A DNA stretch of 64,000 nucleotides from the NCBI RefSeq assembly GCF_003719335.1, contig NZ_RIAS01000003.1:186001-250000 (forward strand). Direction: 5' to 3'. This stretch comes from Paenibacillus amylolyticus. Its GTDB lineage: Bacteria; Bacillota; Bacilli; Paenibacillales; Paenibacillaceae. Of the stretch, positions 54,889-64,000 are shown in pieces (positions within the stretch are counted from its first letter, which is position 1; each line of letters opens with the position of its first letter). Both the position numbers and the translations under genes were made by a program. The notes below the pieces were generated by a model. That model worked only from the letters and a program-made list of their open reading frames with translations, was not told the origin of the DNA and did no database searches.

Positions 54889-55449
54889 TTACTTCGAATT
54901 GTCATAATAAATTACCATGCTTAGTTTGTTACTACCTGCCCCCGAATTATCATAACCATGAGGTTGATCCGCTTTGAAACGAATTGAGTCTCCCTGTCTC
55001 AACTTGTACTCTTCTTCGCCTACACTGATCGTAAGCTCCCCTTCATACAGCGTGATGAACTCCTCAGCCCCGTCAATATGCGGTTCAGCAGTCAACGAAG
55101 CCTGTTCATCCATCTCCATCATGTACATTTCAAACCGGCGCCCCTCTTCAAAAGAAAAATGAGGATAGATTCGGATCCTTCCCTCATCTTCTCGCATGAC
55201 TTTGATGTCCTCTCTCAAGAGAACGGTTGTATCCGACTTCGCTTCATGAATTAATTCAGTGAATGATATTTTTAGCCCATTGGCAATCTTCCACACCGTT
55301 GCAATTGAAGGGTTGGATTCTCCTCGTTCAATCTGACCAAGCATGGTCTTGCTAATGCCTGACAGATCTGCGACCTTGTCCAGACTAAGCTTTCTTTGCT
55401 CTCTGATTTGTTTCAGGTTGTGAGCCAAAACCAAATTAATATTTTCCAT
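54889..55449 (-). CDS. XRE-family regulator with cupin domain
   Basis: 186 residues. The helix-turn-helix at residues about 10-65 (NLKQIREQRKLSLDKVADLSGISKTMLGQIERGESNPSIATVWKIANGLKI) is fused to a cupin domain (EEFITLYEGELTISVGEEEYKLRQGDSIRFKADQPHGYDN). This group often controls divergent transporter or detoxification genes; here the divergent neighbour is a LysE-type exporter, the likely target. An ATG at 55449 and a TTG at 55452 both fit the GAGGTG site; the ATG is preferred. Confidence 0.88.
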   Translation of the reverse strand: MENINLVLAHNLKQIREQRKLSLDKVADLSGISKTMLGQIERGESNPSIATVWKIANGLKISFTELIHEAKSDTTVLLREDIKVMREDEGRIRIYPHFSFEEGRRFEMYMMEMDEQASLTAEPHIDGAEEFITLYEGELTISVGEEEYKLRQGDSIRFKADQPHGYDNSGAGSNKLSMVIYYDNSK

Positions 55450-55479
55450 CAAAAATACACCTCTCTCCTTCCACCCTAT

Positions 55480-55508
55480 TGTGCACTATATAGCACATAT
55501 TGTACAAT
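55480..55508. promoter_or_regulatory. Candidate operator of the XRE-cupin regulator
   Basis: TGTGC-N8-GCACA (55480-55497) and the palindrome ATTGTACAAT (55499-55508) lie side by side between the divergent regulator and LysE genes. Which of them is bound is unknown. Confidence 0.45.
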
Positions 55509-55577
55509 CATAACAAACATACGTTATAACGACCACATAGTTCATTATAACACACAACATACTCACAAGGAGAGCAT

Positions 55578-56165
55578 ATGGATATTTTATCTTTAGTAAT
55601 GTACGCAATGATTTCTTCTTTTACACCCGGTCCCAACAATATCATCTCCATGACCCGTGCAAGGGAGCATGGATTCAGGAGCACGTTTCCTTTTATTCGT
55701 GGAGTCGCTGCCGGATGCCTTCTTATCATGATGTTATCCAGTTATTTCAACCTTGCTCTATATGAATATATTCCGGCCATCACCCCAGTCTTAAACGGGT
55801 TTGGATGTATTTACATGCTCTATTTAGCTTTCAAAATCATGAAGAGCACGTCTGCCGCGAGTGAGTCGGAGAACAACCGGAAGATTCATTATTCCTTTTG
55901 GTTCGGATTCAGCCTTCAACTGATCAATCCCAAGGTTATCTTATACGCGCTTACGGCGCTGTCTGTGTTTGTCCTGCCCCATACTCAGTCACATCATCAA
56001 CTCTTCGGGTACTCGCTACTGCTGACTTTGATTGGAATCAGTGCGAATCTGACATGGGCTTTGGGTGGACGTTTATTTCAACGGTTCCTGTTAAAATATG
56101 AACGCCCTTTTAATATCGTCATGGGTCTTTTGTTGATCTGGACCGCGGTTTCTTTGATCAGATAA
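55578..56165 (+). CDS. LysE/RhtB-family amino-acid exporter
   Basis: 195 residues with six hydrophobic segments. The N-terminal MISSFTPGPNNIISMTRAREHG is the LysE-family signature (TPGPxN), followed by FGFSLQLINPKVILY. It should export an amino acid or related compound. AAGGAG precedes the ATG. It is divergent from the XRE-cupin regulator. Confidence 0.9.
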   Translation: MDILSLVMYAMISSFTPGPNNIISMTRAREHGFRSTFPFIRGVAAGCLLIMMLSSYFNLALYEYIPAITPVLNGFGCIYMLYLAFKIMKSTSAASESENNRKIHYSFWFGFSLQLINPKVILYALTALSVFVLPHTQSHHQLFGYSLLLTLIGISANLTWALGGRLFQRFLLKYERPFNIVMGLLLIWTAVSLIR

Positions 56166-56171
56166 AACAAA

Positions 56172-56200
56172 AGCGTCCCCTCATTTACTGAGCGAACGCT
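56172..56200. terminator. Weak bidirectional hairpin
   Basis: AGCGT-CTCA pairs with TGAG-ACGCT between the convergent LysE and MBL-fold genes. The stem is interrupted and T tracts are short. Confidence 0.35.
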
Positions 56201-56216
56201 AGCTTGTATAAAAATG

Positions 56217-57194
56217 TTAATCCTGATTTCTTCTCCACCATGAGCGAGTCGTATGAGTTACATTATTCAACGCAACCGTCTCGCCTATAACTGGTGTAAC
56301 GACAGATACATTCAAGGTTCGTGCGGCGCGAGTTACCCGCTCTGCCGGTTCGTTCCAGGCATGATAGGCGAGTGTGAATGCCCCCCAATGAATCGGAATC
56401 AATACATTTCCGCCCACATCCAGATGGGCTTGCACCGTTTCTTCAGGCATCATATGAATGTTTGACCAGCGTTCGTCATATTGGCCGCATTCCATCAAGG
56501 TCAGATCAAACGGTCCATACTTGCTTCCAATCTCCTTGAAATGCGGACCGTAACCACTGTCACCACTGAAAAACACTTTCGTTTCCCGTCCAAGAATAAC
56601 CCATGAGCACCATAACGTCGAATCCCGATCAAATAACCCTCTGCCTGAGAAGTGACGAGCAGGTGCACAAGCGAATGTTAAACCCTTGAAGGAGAATTCA
56701 TCACCCCATTGATGCTCTGTAATCTGGCTCGCTGGCACTCCCCATTTGATTAAGCGTTTGCGTACACCAAGTGGAACGATAAAACGATCGGTTTTGCTTT
56801 TTAATTTTCGAATAGAAGAAGCGTCAAGGTGATCATAATGATCATGAGAGATTACAATCGCATCCAAAGTAGGAAAGTTTTCAGGCTTCATGGGCAGATC
56901 TTTGCTGAAACGCTTCGTTCCAACCCAAGACACGGGTGACGGTCGATCACCCAACATGGGGTCAAAGAGCAGTCTGTGACCTTCGATTTCAAGCAAAAAA
57001 GCCGAGTGTCCAAACCATGTCACCTGTGACTGTTCAGACACACCCTCTGTTGTAGCAGCTTGATAGTGTTCCATAGGTATATTCCCGGACGGTCTTCGTT
57101 CTACATGTCTGCGCATGGAATCTCTCAATATACTTGTGAGTGACTTGATGCTCATCCCGGCGGTCGTTGGAATCTGATTTTCGTATTTCGTCAT
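56217..57194 (-). CDS. MBL-fold metallohydrolase (NAPE-PLD/UlaG-like)
   Basis: 325 residues. The metal site HDHYDHLD and later ACAPARHFSGRG, FSGDSGYGPHF and IPIHWGAF give the full set of ligands. The N-terminal ESEQSQVTWFGHSAFLLEIEG-type strand (WFGHSAFLLEIEGHRLLFDP) is that of NAPE-PLD-like hydrolases. It probably cleaves a phosphodiester or lactone-type compound in the cytoplasm; the substrate is unknown. AAGGGTG lies before the ATG. Confidence 0.85.
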   Translation of the reverse strand: MTKYENQIPTTAGMSIKSLTSILRDSMRRHVERRPSGNIPMEHYQAATTEGVSEQSQVTWFGHSAFLLEIEGHRLLFDPMLGDRPSPVSWVGTKRFSKDLPMKPENFPTLDAIVISHDHYDHLDASSIRKLKSKTDRFIVPLGVRKRLIKWGVPASQITEHQWGDEFSFKGLTFACAPARHFSGRGLFDRDSTLWCSWVILGRETKVFFSGDSGYGPHFKEIGSKYGPFDLTLMECGQYDERWSNIHMMPEETVQAHLDVGGNVLIPIHWGAFTLAYHAWNEPAERVTRAARTLNVSVVTPVIGETVALNNVTHTTRSWWRRNQD

Positions 57195-57402
57195 ATTTCA
57201 CCCTTCTGTTCTCCATATTCCATGGCTAGTCTTGTAGAGAAATGCTATCTTATTTTATCTTAATTCATCGCTTGTTGATATTCAATTTTGTATGATTCAT
57301 AGGAACTACGGTGCCGTTAAGCTAGAATTAAGATGCTGTTTCCACTCGTATAAGACTGGACATATATGATATAGAAAAAAACAAGAGAGAGTGTGAGCTA
57401 CC

Positions 57403-58383
57403 ATGAGCAAAAAATGGCGTAAAAGACTTGTTAAATTTCTGATATTCGATCTTTCACTGATTATTATTCTGCTAAGTTCCGGATTGATCTATCAGCAGAT
57501 CAGTTCTTCACAAGATGAAAAAACATTCACACCCCCGGGCAAACTGTATGATGTACATGGAGATAAAATGCACCTGTATACAGGCGGTAAAGGCGATGTG
57601 ACAGTCGTTCTTGCCTCAGGTTGGGGGACAGCTGATCCTTATGTGGACTATTATCCTTTATATGAAAAGCTTGCCCCTAGTACGAAATTTGCCGTATACG
57701 ACCGCTTCGGCTATGGATACAGTGACAGAACCGATAAGAAACGGGATGTAGACACGGTAGCTGATGAATTGCATGAATTGTTGAAAGTCTCTGGGCAAAA
57801 ACCTCCTTATGTGCTTGTTGCTCACTCCCTTGGCTCATTAGAGACCCTTCGATTCGCACAAAAGTATCCTGATCTGGTGAAAGGTATCGTCATGATTGAC
57901 GGTGGAAGTCCTGAACATTACGCAACGGACCAGGATAACCCGGCAGACACCATTGGTGGTTTCGCAACTCAATTCCGAATTAAAACTGGACTTTTCAGGC
58001 TCAGTATGCAAGTCCCGGCAGTCGTTGATGCTTCTAATGCCAATCGCAATGAGTTAAAGTTGGTACCAGAGGATATGAGAAAAGTAGATAAAACGGCGCT
58101 GCTTCTGAATTATGGCAATGCTAACACGATTGATGAGTTACGTGAAATGCAAGCCAATGCCAAAGTAGTTGTTGATCACAAACAGCCTTTACCATTCCCG
58201 CTTACGATTCTGACCGCAGATTACTTTGGTAAAGCGGAACCGGATTGGGTGAAAACACAGAGTGAATTCAAATCCTGGTCAACGTTATCCAAACAAGTTA
58301 CTGTCAAAGACACGGAGCATTACATTCATCAATACCACCCGGACATTGTAGCTGATGAAATCTTGCAGATTGTTAAGAAATAA
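57403..58383 (+). CDS. Membrane-anchored alpha/beta hydrolase
   Basis: 326 residues. An N-terminal membrane segment (LIFDLSLIIILLSSGLIY) is followed by an alpha/beta hydrolase domain: VVLASGWGTADP, the nucleophile elbow VAHSLGS, the aspartate region LTILTADYFG and the histidine in DTEHYIHQY. It resembles Bacillota esterase/lipase-like hydrolases of unknown substrate, anchored to the outer face of the membrane. The start has a GAGAGAGTG site. It is monocistronic. Confidence 0.85.
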   Translation: MSKKWRKRLVKFLIFDLSLIIILLSSGLIYQQISSSQDEKTFTPPGKLYDVHGDKMHLYTGGKGDVTVVLASGWGTADPYVDYYPLYEKLAPSTKFAVYDRFGYGYSDRTDKKRDVDTVADELHELLKVSGQKPPYVLVAHSLGSLETLRFAQKYPDLVKGIVMIDGGSPEHYATDQDNPADTIGGFATQFRIKTGLFRLSMQVPAVVDASNANRNELKLVPEDMRKVDKTALLLNYGNANTIDELREMQANAKVVVDHKQPLPFPLTILTADYFGKAEPDWVKTQSEFKSWSTLSKQVTVKDTEHYIHQYHPDIVADEILQIVKK

Positions 58384-58391
58384 TTAATCCA

Positions 58392-58428
58392 CCGGAACAA
58401 CAATAATCATCCGAAAAGATTGTTCCGG
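58392..58428 (+). other. Inverted repeat after the alpha/beta hydrolase gene
   Basis: CCGGAACAA pairs with TTGTTCCGG around a 19-base loop, just before the main terminator. It may help stabilise the mRNA end. Confidence 0.4.
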
Positions 58429-58437
58429 AAAGTAAAC

Positions 58438-58480
58438 AAAAGAGCGATGTCCCCTTGCATTAGGGAACATCGCTCTTTTC
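58438..58480. terminator. Bidirectional terminator between hydrolase and efflux genes
   Basis: AAAAGAGCGATGT-CCCC pairs with GGG-AACATCGCTCTTTT, with A and T tracts on both sides, between two convergent genes. Confidence 0.85.
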
Positions 58481-58497
58481 AAATGATTCATTTCATT

Positions 58498-59979
58498 TTA
58501 GTGCATCGGACTCTTTTGTTTGTCAGCCGAGCCAACCTTCACTCTTTTTACAAATAAAGCAATAACAAACCCAACGAGGGCCAGAATAAGCGCAAAGACA
58601 AATGCATTCTGTACACCTGATGTGAATCCTGCAAGGATATTTTCCGGACTTTGCGGATTTTCCACACTGCTCAGGAACCGCGTCTGTCCGGCACTTAAAA
58701 TACTTACCGCTACAGCTGTACCAATAGCACCCGACACCTGTTGAAGTGTGTTCATAATCGCAGTACCGTGAGGGTAAAACTCACGCGGCAACTGATTCAA
58801 TCCGTTCGTCTGCGCAGGCATCATCACCATTGAGATTCCAATCATCATGAAAACATGTAACATGATAATCTGGATCAGAGGTGTTGTTGCTTCGATACCT
58901 GTGTACAGGAACAAGACAACCGCAACGACCGCCATCCCGATGATAACGAGCCACCTTGGACCAAACTTATCAAACAATCGTCCCATCACAGGAGACAAAA
59001 ATCCATTCAGCAAACTACCTGGCAATAAAACGAGTCCGGCAGTAAGTGGCGTAACAGCCATTCCCTGCTGTAAATACATCGGCAGGATCAGCATGGATGA
59101 CAGAATCATCATCATACAGATGAAGACCAGAAGCAGTCCCGTCGTAAACATCGGATATCTGAACGCTCTTAGATTCATCACTGGCTCTTTCATACTCAAT
59201 TGACGGATACTGAACAAGAGCAATGCGACGATACCAATGGCCAGCGTGGCAATAACAACCGGGCTGGTCCAACCTCCGCCAGATTCACCATGTCCACCTG
59301 CGCTACTGAAGCCATATACGATACCACCAAAACCAAGTGTGGACAGGACAATCGACAACACATCAATCTTAGGCTTGGTCAACTTGGAAATGTTCGGCAG
59401 GAACAACAACCCACATACCAAGGAGATCAGGAAGAACGGCAAGGAAATCCAGAAAATCCAGTGCCAGCTCAAGTTAGCCAGAATCAGACCTGAAATACTC
59501 GGGCCACTTGCTGGTGCAAACATAATAACCAGACCAATCAAGCCCATCGCTGCTCCCCGTTTTTCAATAGGGAAGATCACCAGTATCGTATTAAACATTA
59601 ACGGCAGCAACAGTGCCGTTCCCACCGCTTGTAACACGCGGGCTACGAGCAAAATTTCAAAACTGGGTGCCAGTGCGGCAACCAATGTTCCTGCAATCGA
59701 GAACACTAGCGATGTTGTAAACAGCTGTCTCGTCGTAAACCATTGCAGCAACAATCCGGAAACAGGAACCAGAACACCAAGTACTAGCAGGTATCCTGTT
59801 GTTAACCATTGAATAGTTGTAGGTCCAACCTCAAGCAGACCCATAAGTGGTGTCAAAGCGACATTCAAAGCCGTTTCACCAAACAAACCGATAAACCCGC
59901 TCAGTAGCATGGCAAACAAAATCGGGAATACCTTATATTGCTGTGTTTCTTGCTGGTCTTTTGCTGTACCAGCCTTCAT
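58498..59979 (-). CDS. DHA2-family multidrug efflux MFS transporter, LmrB-like
   Basis: 493 residues with about 14 hydrophobic segments, the DHA2 (EmrB/QacA) layout. Motifs include ETALNVALTPLMGLL, WLTTGYLLVLGVLVPVSGLLLQWF and GPSISGLILANLSWHWIF (motif C region). It lies directly downstream of a TetR-type gene whose upstream region carries an LmrA/YxaF-type box, the arrangement of lmrA-lmrB in Bacillus subtilis, where LmrB exports lincomycin and puromycin. Orthology is not proven. The ATG at 59979 (GGAGG five bases upstream) is preferred; a GTG at 59991 is possible. Confidence 0.88.
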   Translation of the reverse strand: MKAGTAKDQQETQQYKVFPILFAMLLSGFIGLFGETALNVALTPLMGLLEVGPTTIQWLTTGYLLVLGVLVPVSGLLLQWFTTRQLFTTSLVFSIAGTLVAALAPSFEILLVARVLQAVGTALLLPLMFNTILVIFPIEKRGAAMGLIGLVIMFAPASGPSISGLILANLSWHWIFWISLPFFLISLVCGLLFLPNISKLTKPKIDVLSIVLSTLGFGGIVYGFSSAGGHGESGGGWTSPVVIATLAIGIVALLLFSIRQLSMKEPVMNLRAFRYPMFTTGLLLVFICMMMILSSMLILPMYLQQGMAVTPLTAGLVLLPGSLLNGFLSPVMGRLFDKFGPRWLVIIGMAVVAVVLFLYTGIEATTPLIQIIMLHVFMMIGISMVMMPAQTNGLNQLPREFYPHGTAIMNTLQQVSGAIGTAVAVSILSAGQTRFLSSVENPQSPENILAGFTSGVQNAFVFALILALVGFVIALFVKRVKVGSADKQKSPMH

Positions 59980-60049
59980 GGAAGCCTCCACGATCCCATC
60001 CTCCTCAAGCTAATCCTGCGATTTCTTTTTCTCTTTCTCTTGGTACAAC

Positions 60050-60637
60050 CTATTGATGCTGCTGGACATTCTTCGCTACAACTGACAAATAATCCGCAGC
60101 CGTCAGCATTGGCTGTTTATCTTGATTCGTCAGCGTAATGATCAAAGCGCCTTCCATCAGAGAAATAACCAGTAGCGCCGTCTCACGAGCCTTCGCTTCA
60201 CCAATACCGTCCAACATGAGATGCCTTGCAATGATATCCTGCCACCCCGCAAATACATTCTGTGAAGCCGTACGCAGCTGTTGACTGATACAGGAAGTCT
60301 CTACAGCAGCCCAGAAGCTGAATGGCAAAAAACCCGTATAACTATTTGCTTCCGCTTCATTCGCTGTTTCATAAATGAATTGCCGAATGCCTTCTGCAGT
60401 CGTCTCATGGGCTGCAAAAATTTCCTCAAACCTTTGCAAGATATGGGCATTGGCTGATTGAATGCATTCGAGAGCCAGCTCTTCTTTCCCCTTAGGAAAA
60501 TAATGATATAACGAACCTTTCGGTGTGTTACTCTCCTTAATGATCTGATTCAGACCGGTCGCATGATACCCTTGTGAAAAAAAAAGTCTCGCTGCTGTGC
60601 CAACAATAAGATCTCTGGCATTCGACTTTTCACTCAA
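60050..60637 (-). CDS. TetR-family repressor, LmrA/YxaF-like
   Basis: 195 residues. The N-terminal motif DLIVGTAARLFFSQGYHATGLNQIIKESNTPKGSLYHYFPKGKEELALECI is the LmrA/YxaF subgroup of TetR. The start is a TTG at 60637 preceded by AAGGAAGTGG. It is followed 70 bp later by the DHA2 efflux gene and preceded by a TAGACCGATTG box, so it probably represses both genes until a flavonoid- or drug-like inducer binds. Confidence 0.88.
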   Translation of the reverse strand: MSEKSNARDLIVGTAARLFFSQGYHATGLNQIIKESNTPKGSLYHYFPKGKEELALECIQSANAHILQRFEEIFAAHETTAEGIRQFIYETANEAEANSYTGFLPFSFWAAVETSCISQQLRTASQNVFAGWQDIIARHLMLDGIGEAKARETALLVISLMEGALIITLTNQDKQPMLTAADYLSVVAKNVQQHQ

Positions 60638-60660
60638 AGAAAGCCACTTCCTTCAAAAAA

Positions 60661-60681
60661 TTATAACAATCGGTCTATATA
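60661..60681. promoter_or_regulatory. LmrA/YxaF-type operator
   Basis: The minus strand reads TATATAGACCGATTG then TTATAA, close to the Bacillus LmrA/YxaF box (TAGACCAGTC-type, known from B. subtilis). It overlaps the likely promoter of the TetR-efflux operon. Confidence 0.6.
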
Positions 60682-60820
60682 ATTAAAGTCGCTCGCAGGC
60701 AACATGTCAATGCTTTTATTTTAAATTTTACAGAAAAATAACCTCCTTCATTCAAAACTTACAAACAAATACGGATACTGATATAAAATTCTTCTGTAAG
60801 GTAAAAGAATATTTCACTGA

Positions 60821-62344
<1,524 letters not shown>

Positions 62345-62377
62345 GAATCAAATTTAGTAATTACAAGTACAATAAAG

Positions 62378-62415
62378 GGGATGTCTATCCGTCACGAATA
62401 CGACGGGGACATCCC
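62378..62415. terminator. Hairpin after the collagen-like gene
   Basis: GGGATGTC-CCGTC pairs with GACGG-GACATCCC. The stem is strong but the T tract is poor in both directions. Confidence 0.5.
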
Positions 62416-62490
62416 TGGTTAGCTTTATTAGACTAATCAGCCGCACGTGCACTATTCTTTTAGAGCTATTGACTCAATATGACCTTAATT

Positions 62491-63411
62491 TTAACATCGC
62501 GCCCAAGCTTCAACGTTTAACTCATTATTAATGCTAACTGCAGTTAATGCACCTAACGATGCTGCCGTGATCGCCTGATACAGTTCGGATGCGGCATCTC
62601 CAGCACTAAACACACCAGGCACAGATGTTCTTCCTTGTGCGTCAACGACAATGGTTCCAGTCTCCGTCATCTCACAACCTATGATTTTTGGCAAATCGGA
62701 GCCAGTCTGGAGCTTGGGCTGGAAGAAGATGCCCGTACAAGGAATCATTGTTCCATCAGTCAGTTCCACTGCACTTACCATTCCATTCTCCGATCTGATC
62801 GATTCAATAGGAACTTCATAAACCTGCACACCATGACGTGAAAGCTCTTGCTTCTGTTCTGCTTCTAAAGGAGTGTCATCTTGGATGCACAGCGTAAATT
62901 GACTTGTCCAGCCAGAGATTAATTTAGCCATATGTAATGCATGGTTCGCACTGGTAATAATGACAAGTTGCCGATTCCGTAGTTCCCATCCATCACAGTA
63001 TGGGCAGACAAATGCGCTTTTTCCGTAGACTTCAGACAAACCTTTAATATCCAAAGGTAAATCTCTTTTACCAACAGCAAATATAACCTTTTTCGCGTAA
63101 TACAGCTTTCCTTCAGCTGTTTTAACAACAAACTCATTATTTTGTCCGGTAATCTCCATCACGGTATCGGAGGCAAATTGTACCGAAGGATATGCAGCGA
63201 TCTCTTCTTTTGCAATTCTACGAAATTCCCGCGGACTCACGCCATCTCTGGTTAAAAAGCCGTGTGTCTCTCGGGTAACCCAGTTCCGAGGTTTTTGATC
63301 ATCAATAACAAGTACCTGTTTTCGGGCTCTCCCAAGTACCAGTGAAGCGTTAAGTCCAGCAGGCCCTCCTCCCACGATCACGATATCGAATGGATTACGA
63401 TCTTCATTCAT
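62491..63411 (-). CDS. Thioredoxin-reductase-like FAD/NAD(P) oxidoreductase (CPYC type)
   Basis: 306 residues. FAD site IVGGGPAGLNASLVLGRA, the redox pair in FVCPYCDGWELRN (CPYC, where thioredoxin reductase has CATC), NAD(P) site VIITSANHALHMAKL and the C-terminal FAD contact GVFSAGDAASELYQAI. The CPYCxGWE form marks a branch of the thioredoxin reductase-like family that includes disulfide-forming and reducing enzymes of uncertain partner; gliotoxin-type oxidases are remote relatives. The ATG at 63411 has AAAGGG upstream; the frame is open for 97 more codons, but these are A+T-rich and have no family features. Repeated AGATAT-N3-ATATCT boxes lie upstream. Confidence 0.85.
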   Translation of the reverse strand: MNEDRNPFDIVIVGGGPAGLNASLVLGRARKQVLVIDDQKPRNWVTRETHGFLTRDGVSPREFRRIAKEEIAAYPSVQFASDTVMEITGQNNEFVVKTAEGKLYYAKKVIFAVGKRDLPLDIKGLSEVYGKSAFVCPYCDGWELRNRQLVIITSANHALHMAKLISGWTSQFTLCIQDDTPLEAEQKQELSRHGVQVYEVPIESIRSENGMVSAVELTDGTMIPCTGIFFQPKLQTGSDLPKIIGCEMTETGTIVVDAQGRTSVPGVFSAGDAASELYQAITAASLGALTAVSINNELNVEAWARC

Positions 63412-63842
63412 ACATAACACCCTTTCCAGATATTTAATATCTCTAATAAAAGCAAAATAATGCGCTCTCGCCTCTTCGAACTCAATACGTAAGAAGCAAA
63501 GACATGTGAGATATCTAATAGCGTCCCTTCTAACAGTCCATGAAATCCTACATTTATAGCCCCAAAACAAAACCATTAGAGATATCTTATATCTATAATA
63601 CATTATTAATTCGTATTTGCAATATCTTTGTTTCATTTCTACAATTGAATCATGACAATCTTTTGAAAATACGCGCGTAGCACAGAACTGTTGTTTTAAC
63701 AATTAAAAAAGTTCTTGTTTTTAAATTGTTCACAATCAAATGACATTATTATAAATACTAGAATGTAATTTAAATCACAACACGAATTGGATGATATAAT
63801 GGACACATATTATATTAAGTATAAACAATAGGAAGTGAGTAT
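63412..63842. other. Intergenic region with repeated AGATAT-N3-ATATCT boxes
   Basis: 431 bp A+T-rich region between the divergent flavoprotein and ctaB genes. It carries three related dyads (separate entry) and, nearer ctaB, only A+T-rich sequence with a TATAAT at about 63797 that lacks a clear -35. No gene is seen. Confidence 0.5.
63428..63594. promoter_or_regulatory. Cluster of AGATAT-N3-ATATCT dyads
   Basis: Exact dyads AGATAT-TTA-ATATCT (63428-63442) and AGATAT-CTT-ATATCT (63580-63594), and a half-conserved copy AGATAT-CTA-ATAGCG (63509-63523). The first is 17 bp upstream of the flavoprotein ATG. This is the pattern of a dimeric repressor or activator; the binding protein is unknown. Confidence 0.6.
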
Positions 63843-64000
63843 TTGAAAACATTAAATAATGAATCACAAGCCAATATCAGCCTGGAGTACAGCTCGATTC
63901 CAAAAGTATTTTTAGATACGATCAAAATTGGAATCATCAAGTCCAACTTGATCGCCATGTTTGCAGGTTTAAGTCTAGCTTTATATGTATTTGATGCATC
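63843..64000 (+). CDS. ctaB: Heme O synthase (protoheme IX farnesyltransferase), 3' end outside window
   Basis: Partial gene starting at a TTG with GGAAGTGAG upstream; 52 complete codons are visible before the window edge. The sequence FLDTIKIGIIKSNLIAMFAGLSLALYVF matches the start of Bacillus CtaB (cf. LIKIGIVNSNLITTF). It is the first membrane segment of the UbiA-type prenyltransferase, which adds a farnesyl group to haem B to make haem O for cytochrome oxidase. Regulation and the rest of the gene cannot be seen. Confidence 0.85.
   Translation, partial: MKTLNNESQANISLEYSSIPKVFLDTIKIGIIKSNLIAMFAGLSLALYVFDA

Noticed and set aside
63412..63702. N-terminal extension of the CPYC flavoprotein
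   Set aside because: The extra 97 codons have no family features and cover the regulatory dyads, and the ribosome site and FAD motif both point to the ATG at 63411.

Overview
The window looks like a chromosomal stretch from a Paenibacillus-type, endospore-forming Bacillota bacterium. This rests on AGGAGG-type ribosome sites, frequent TTG and GTG starts, a Bacillus-style CtaB (heme O synthase) start at the right edge, a collagen-like protein of exosporium type, a bacillopeptidase F-like S8 protease, an LmrA/LmrB-like repressor and efflux pair, and a density of carbohydrate genes and AraC/GntR/LacI regulators typical of that genus. No tRNA, rRNA, CRISPR array, phage or transposase gene was seen. 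Most genes lie on the minus strand.

Layout. 1-9 kb: a truncated beta-lactamase-fold serine hydrolase with a PAF-acetylhydrolase-like enzyme, a two-component system, a GNAT acetyltransferase, a coiled-coil protein, a DadA/ThiO-like FAD oxidoreductase divergent from an AraC regulator, a broken HAD phosphatase and a DUF1349 protein. 8.6-13.5 kb: an unassigned four-gene operon (glycosyltransferase, GSA-type aminotransferase, zinc alcohol dehydrogenase, MFS exporter). 13.7-18.3 kb: a LysR regulator divergent from a DapA-family aldolase, a TetR regulator, a pentapeptide-repeat protein, a GNAT enzyme and an Asp23/Gls24-like protein. 18.5-26.2 kb: a peptide uptake and degradation operon (FadR-type regulator, M20 hydrolase, binding protein, two permeases, S9 peptidase) without ATPase genes. 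26.4-30.7 kb: a glycosyltransferase, two Gfo/Idh/MocA oxidoreductases, an AraC regulator and a 235-bp MITE-like element with 16-bp inverted ends.

30.9-39.8 kb is an alpha-mannoside utilisation locus: GH125, an ABC sugar importer (binding protein and two permeases) and GH38, preceded by a GntR/LacI-type repressor gene. The operon and repressor promoters share the motif ATATAACAT. 40-45.3 kb encodes a 1770-residue secreted S8 protease with many beta-sandwich domains. 45.9-52 kb holds a GH29 fucosidase divergent from an AraC regulator, a 45-codon secreted peptide gene, a DUF3817-type membrane protein, and a LacI repressor divergent from a GH1 6-phospho-beta-glucosidase, with a TGTAACCCGTTACA operator between them. 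52-58.4 kb has a relic acetyltransferase, an MFS exporter with a TrmB-type regulator, a small DUF4023-like gene, an XRE-cupin regulator divergent from a LysE exporter, an MBL-fold hydrolase and an alpha/beta hydrolase. 58.5-64 kb has the LmrA/LmrB-like pair, a collagen-like beta-helix protein with an 18-bp tandem repeat, a thioredoxin-reductase-like flavoprotein preceded by repeated AGATAT-N3-ATATCT boxes, and the start of ctaB.

The least explained parts are the four-gene operon at 8.6-13.5 kb, the 45-codon secreted peptide, the MITE-like element, the AGATAT boxes and the repeat-bearing collagen-like gene. Functions come from reading motifs and recalling families; no database search was made. 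Where the longest reading frame lacks a ribosome site, the start was moved to the codon that has one.
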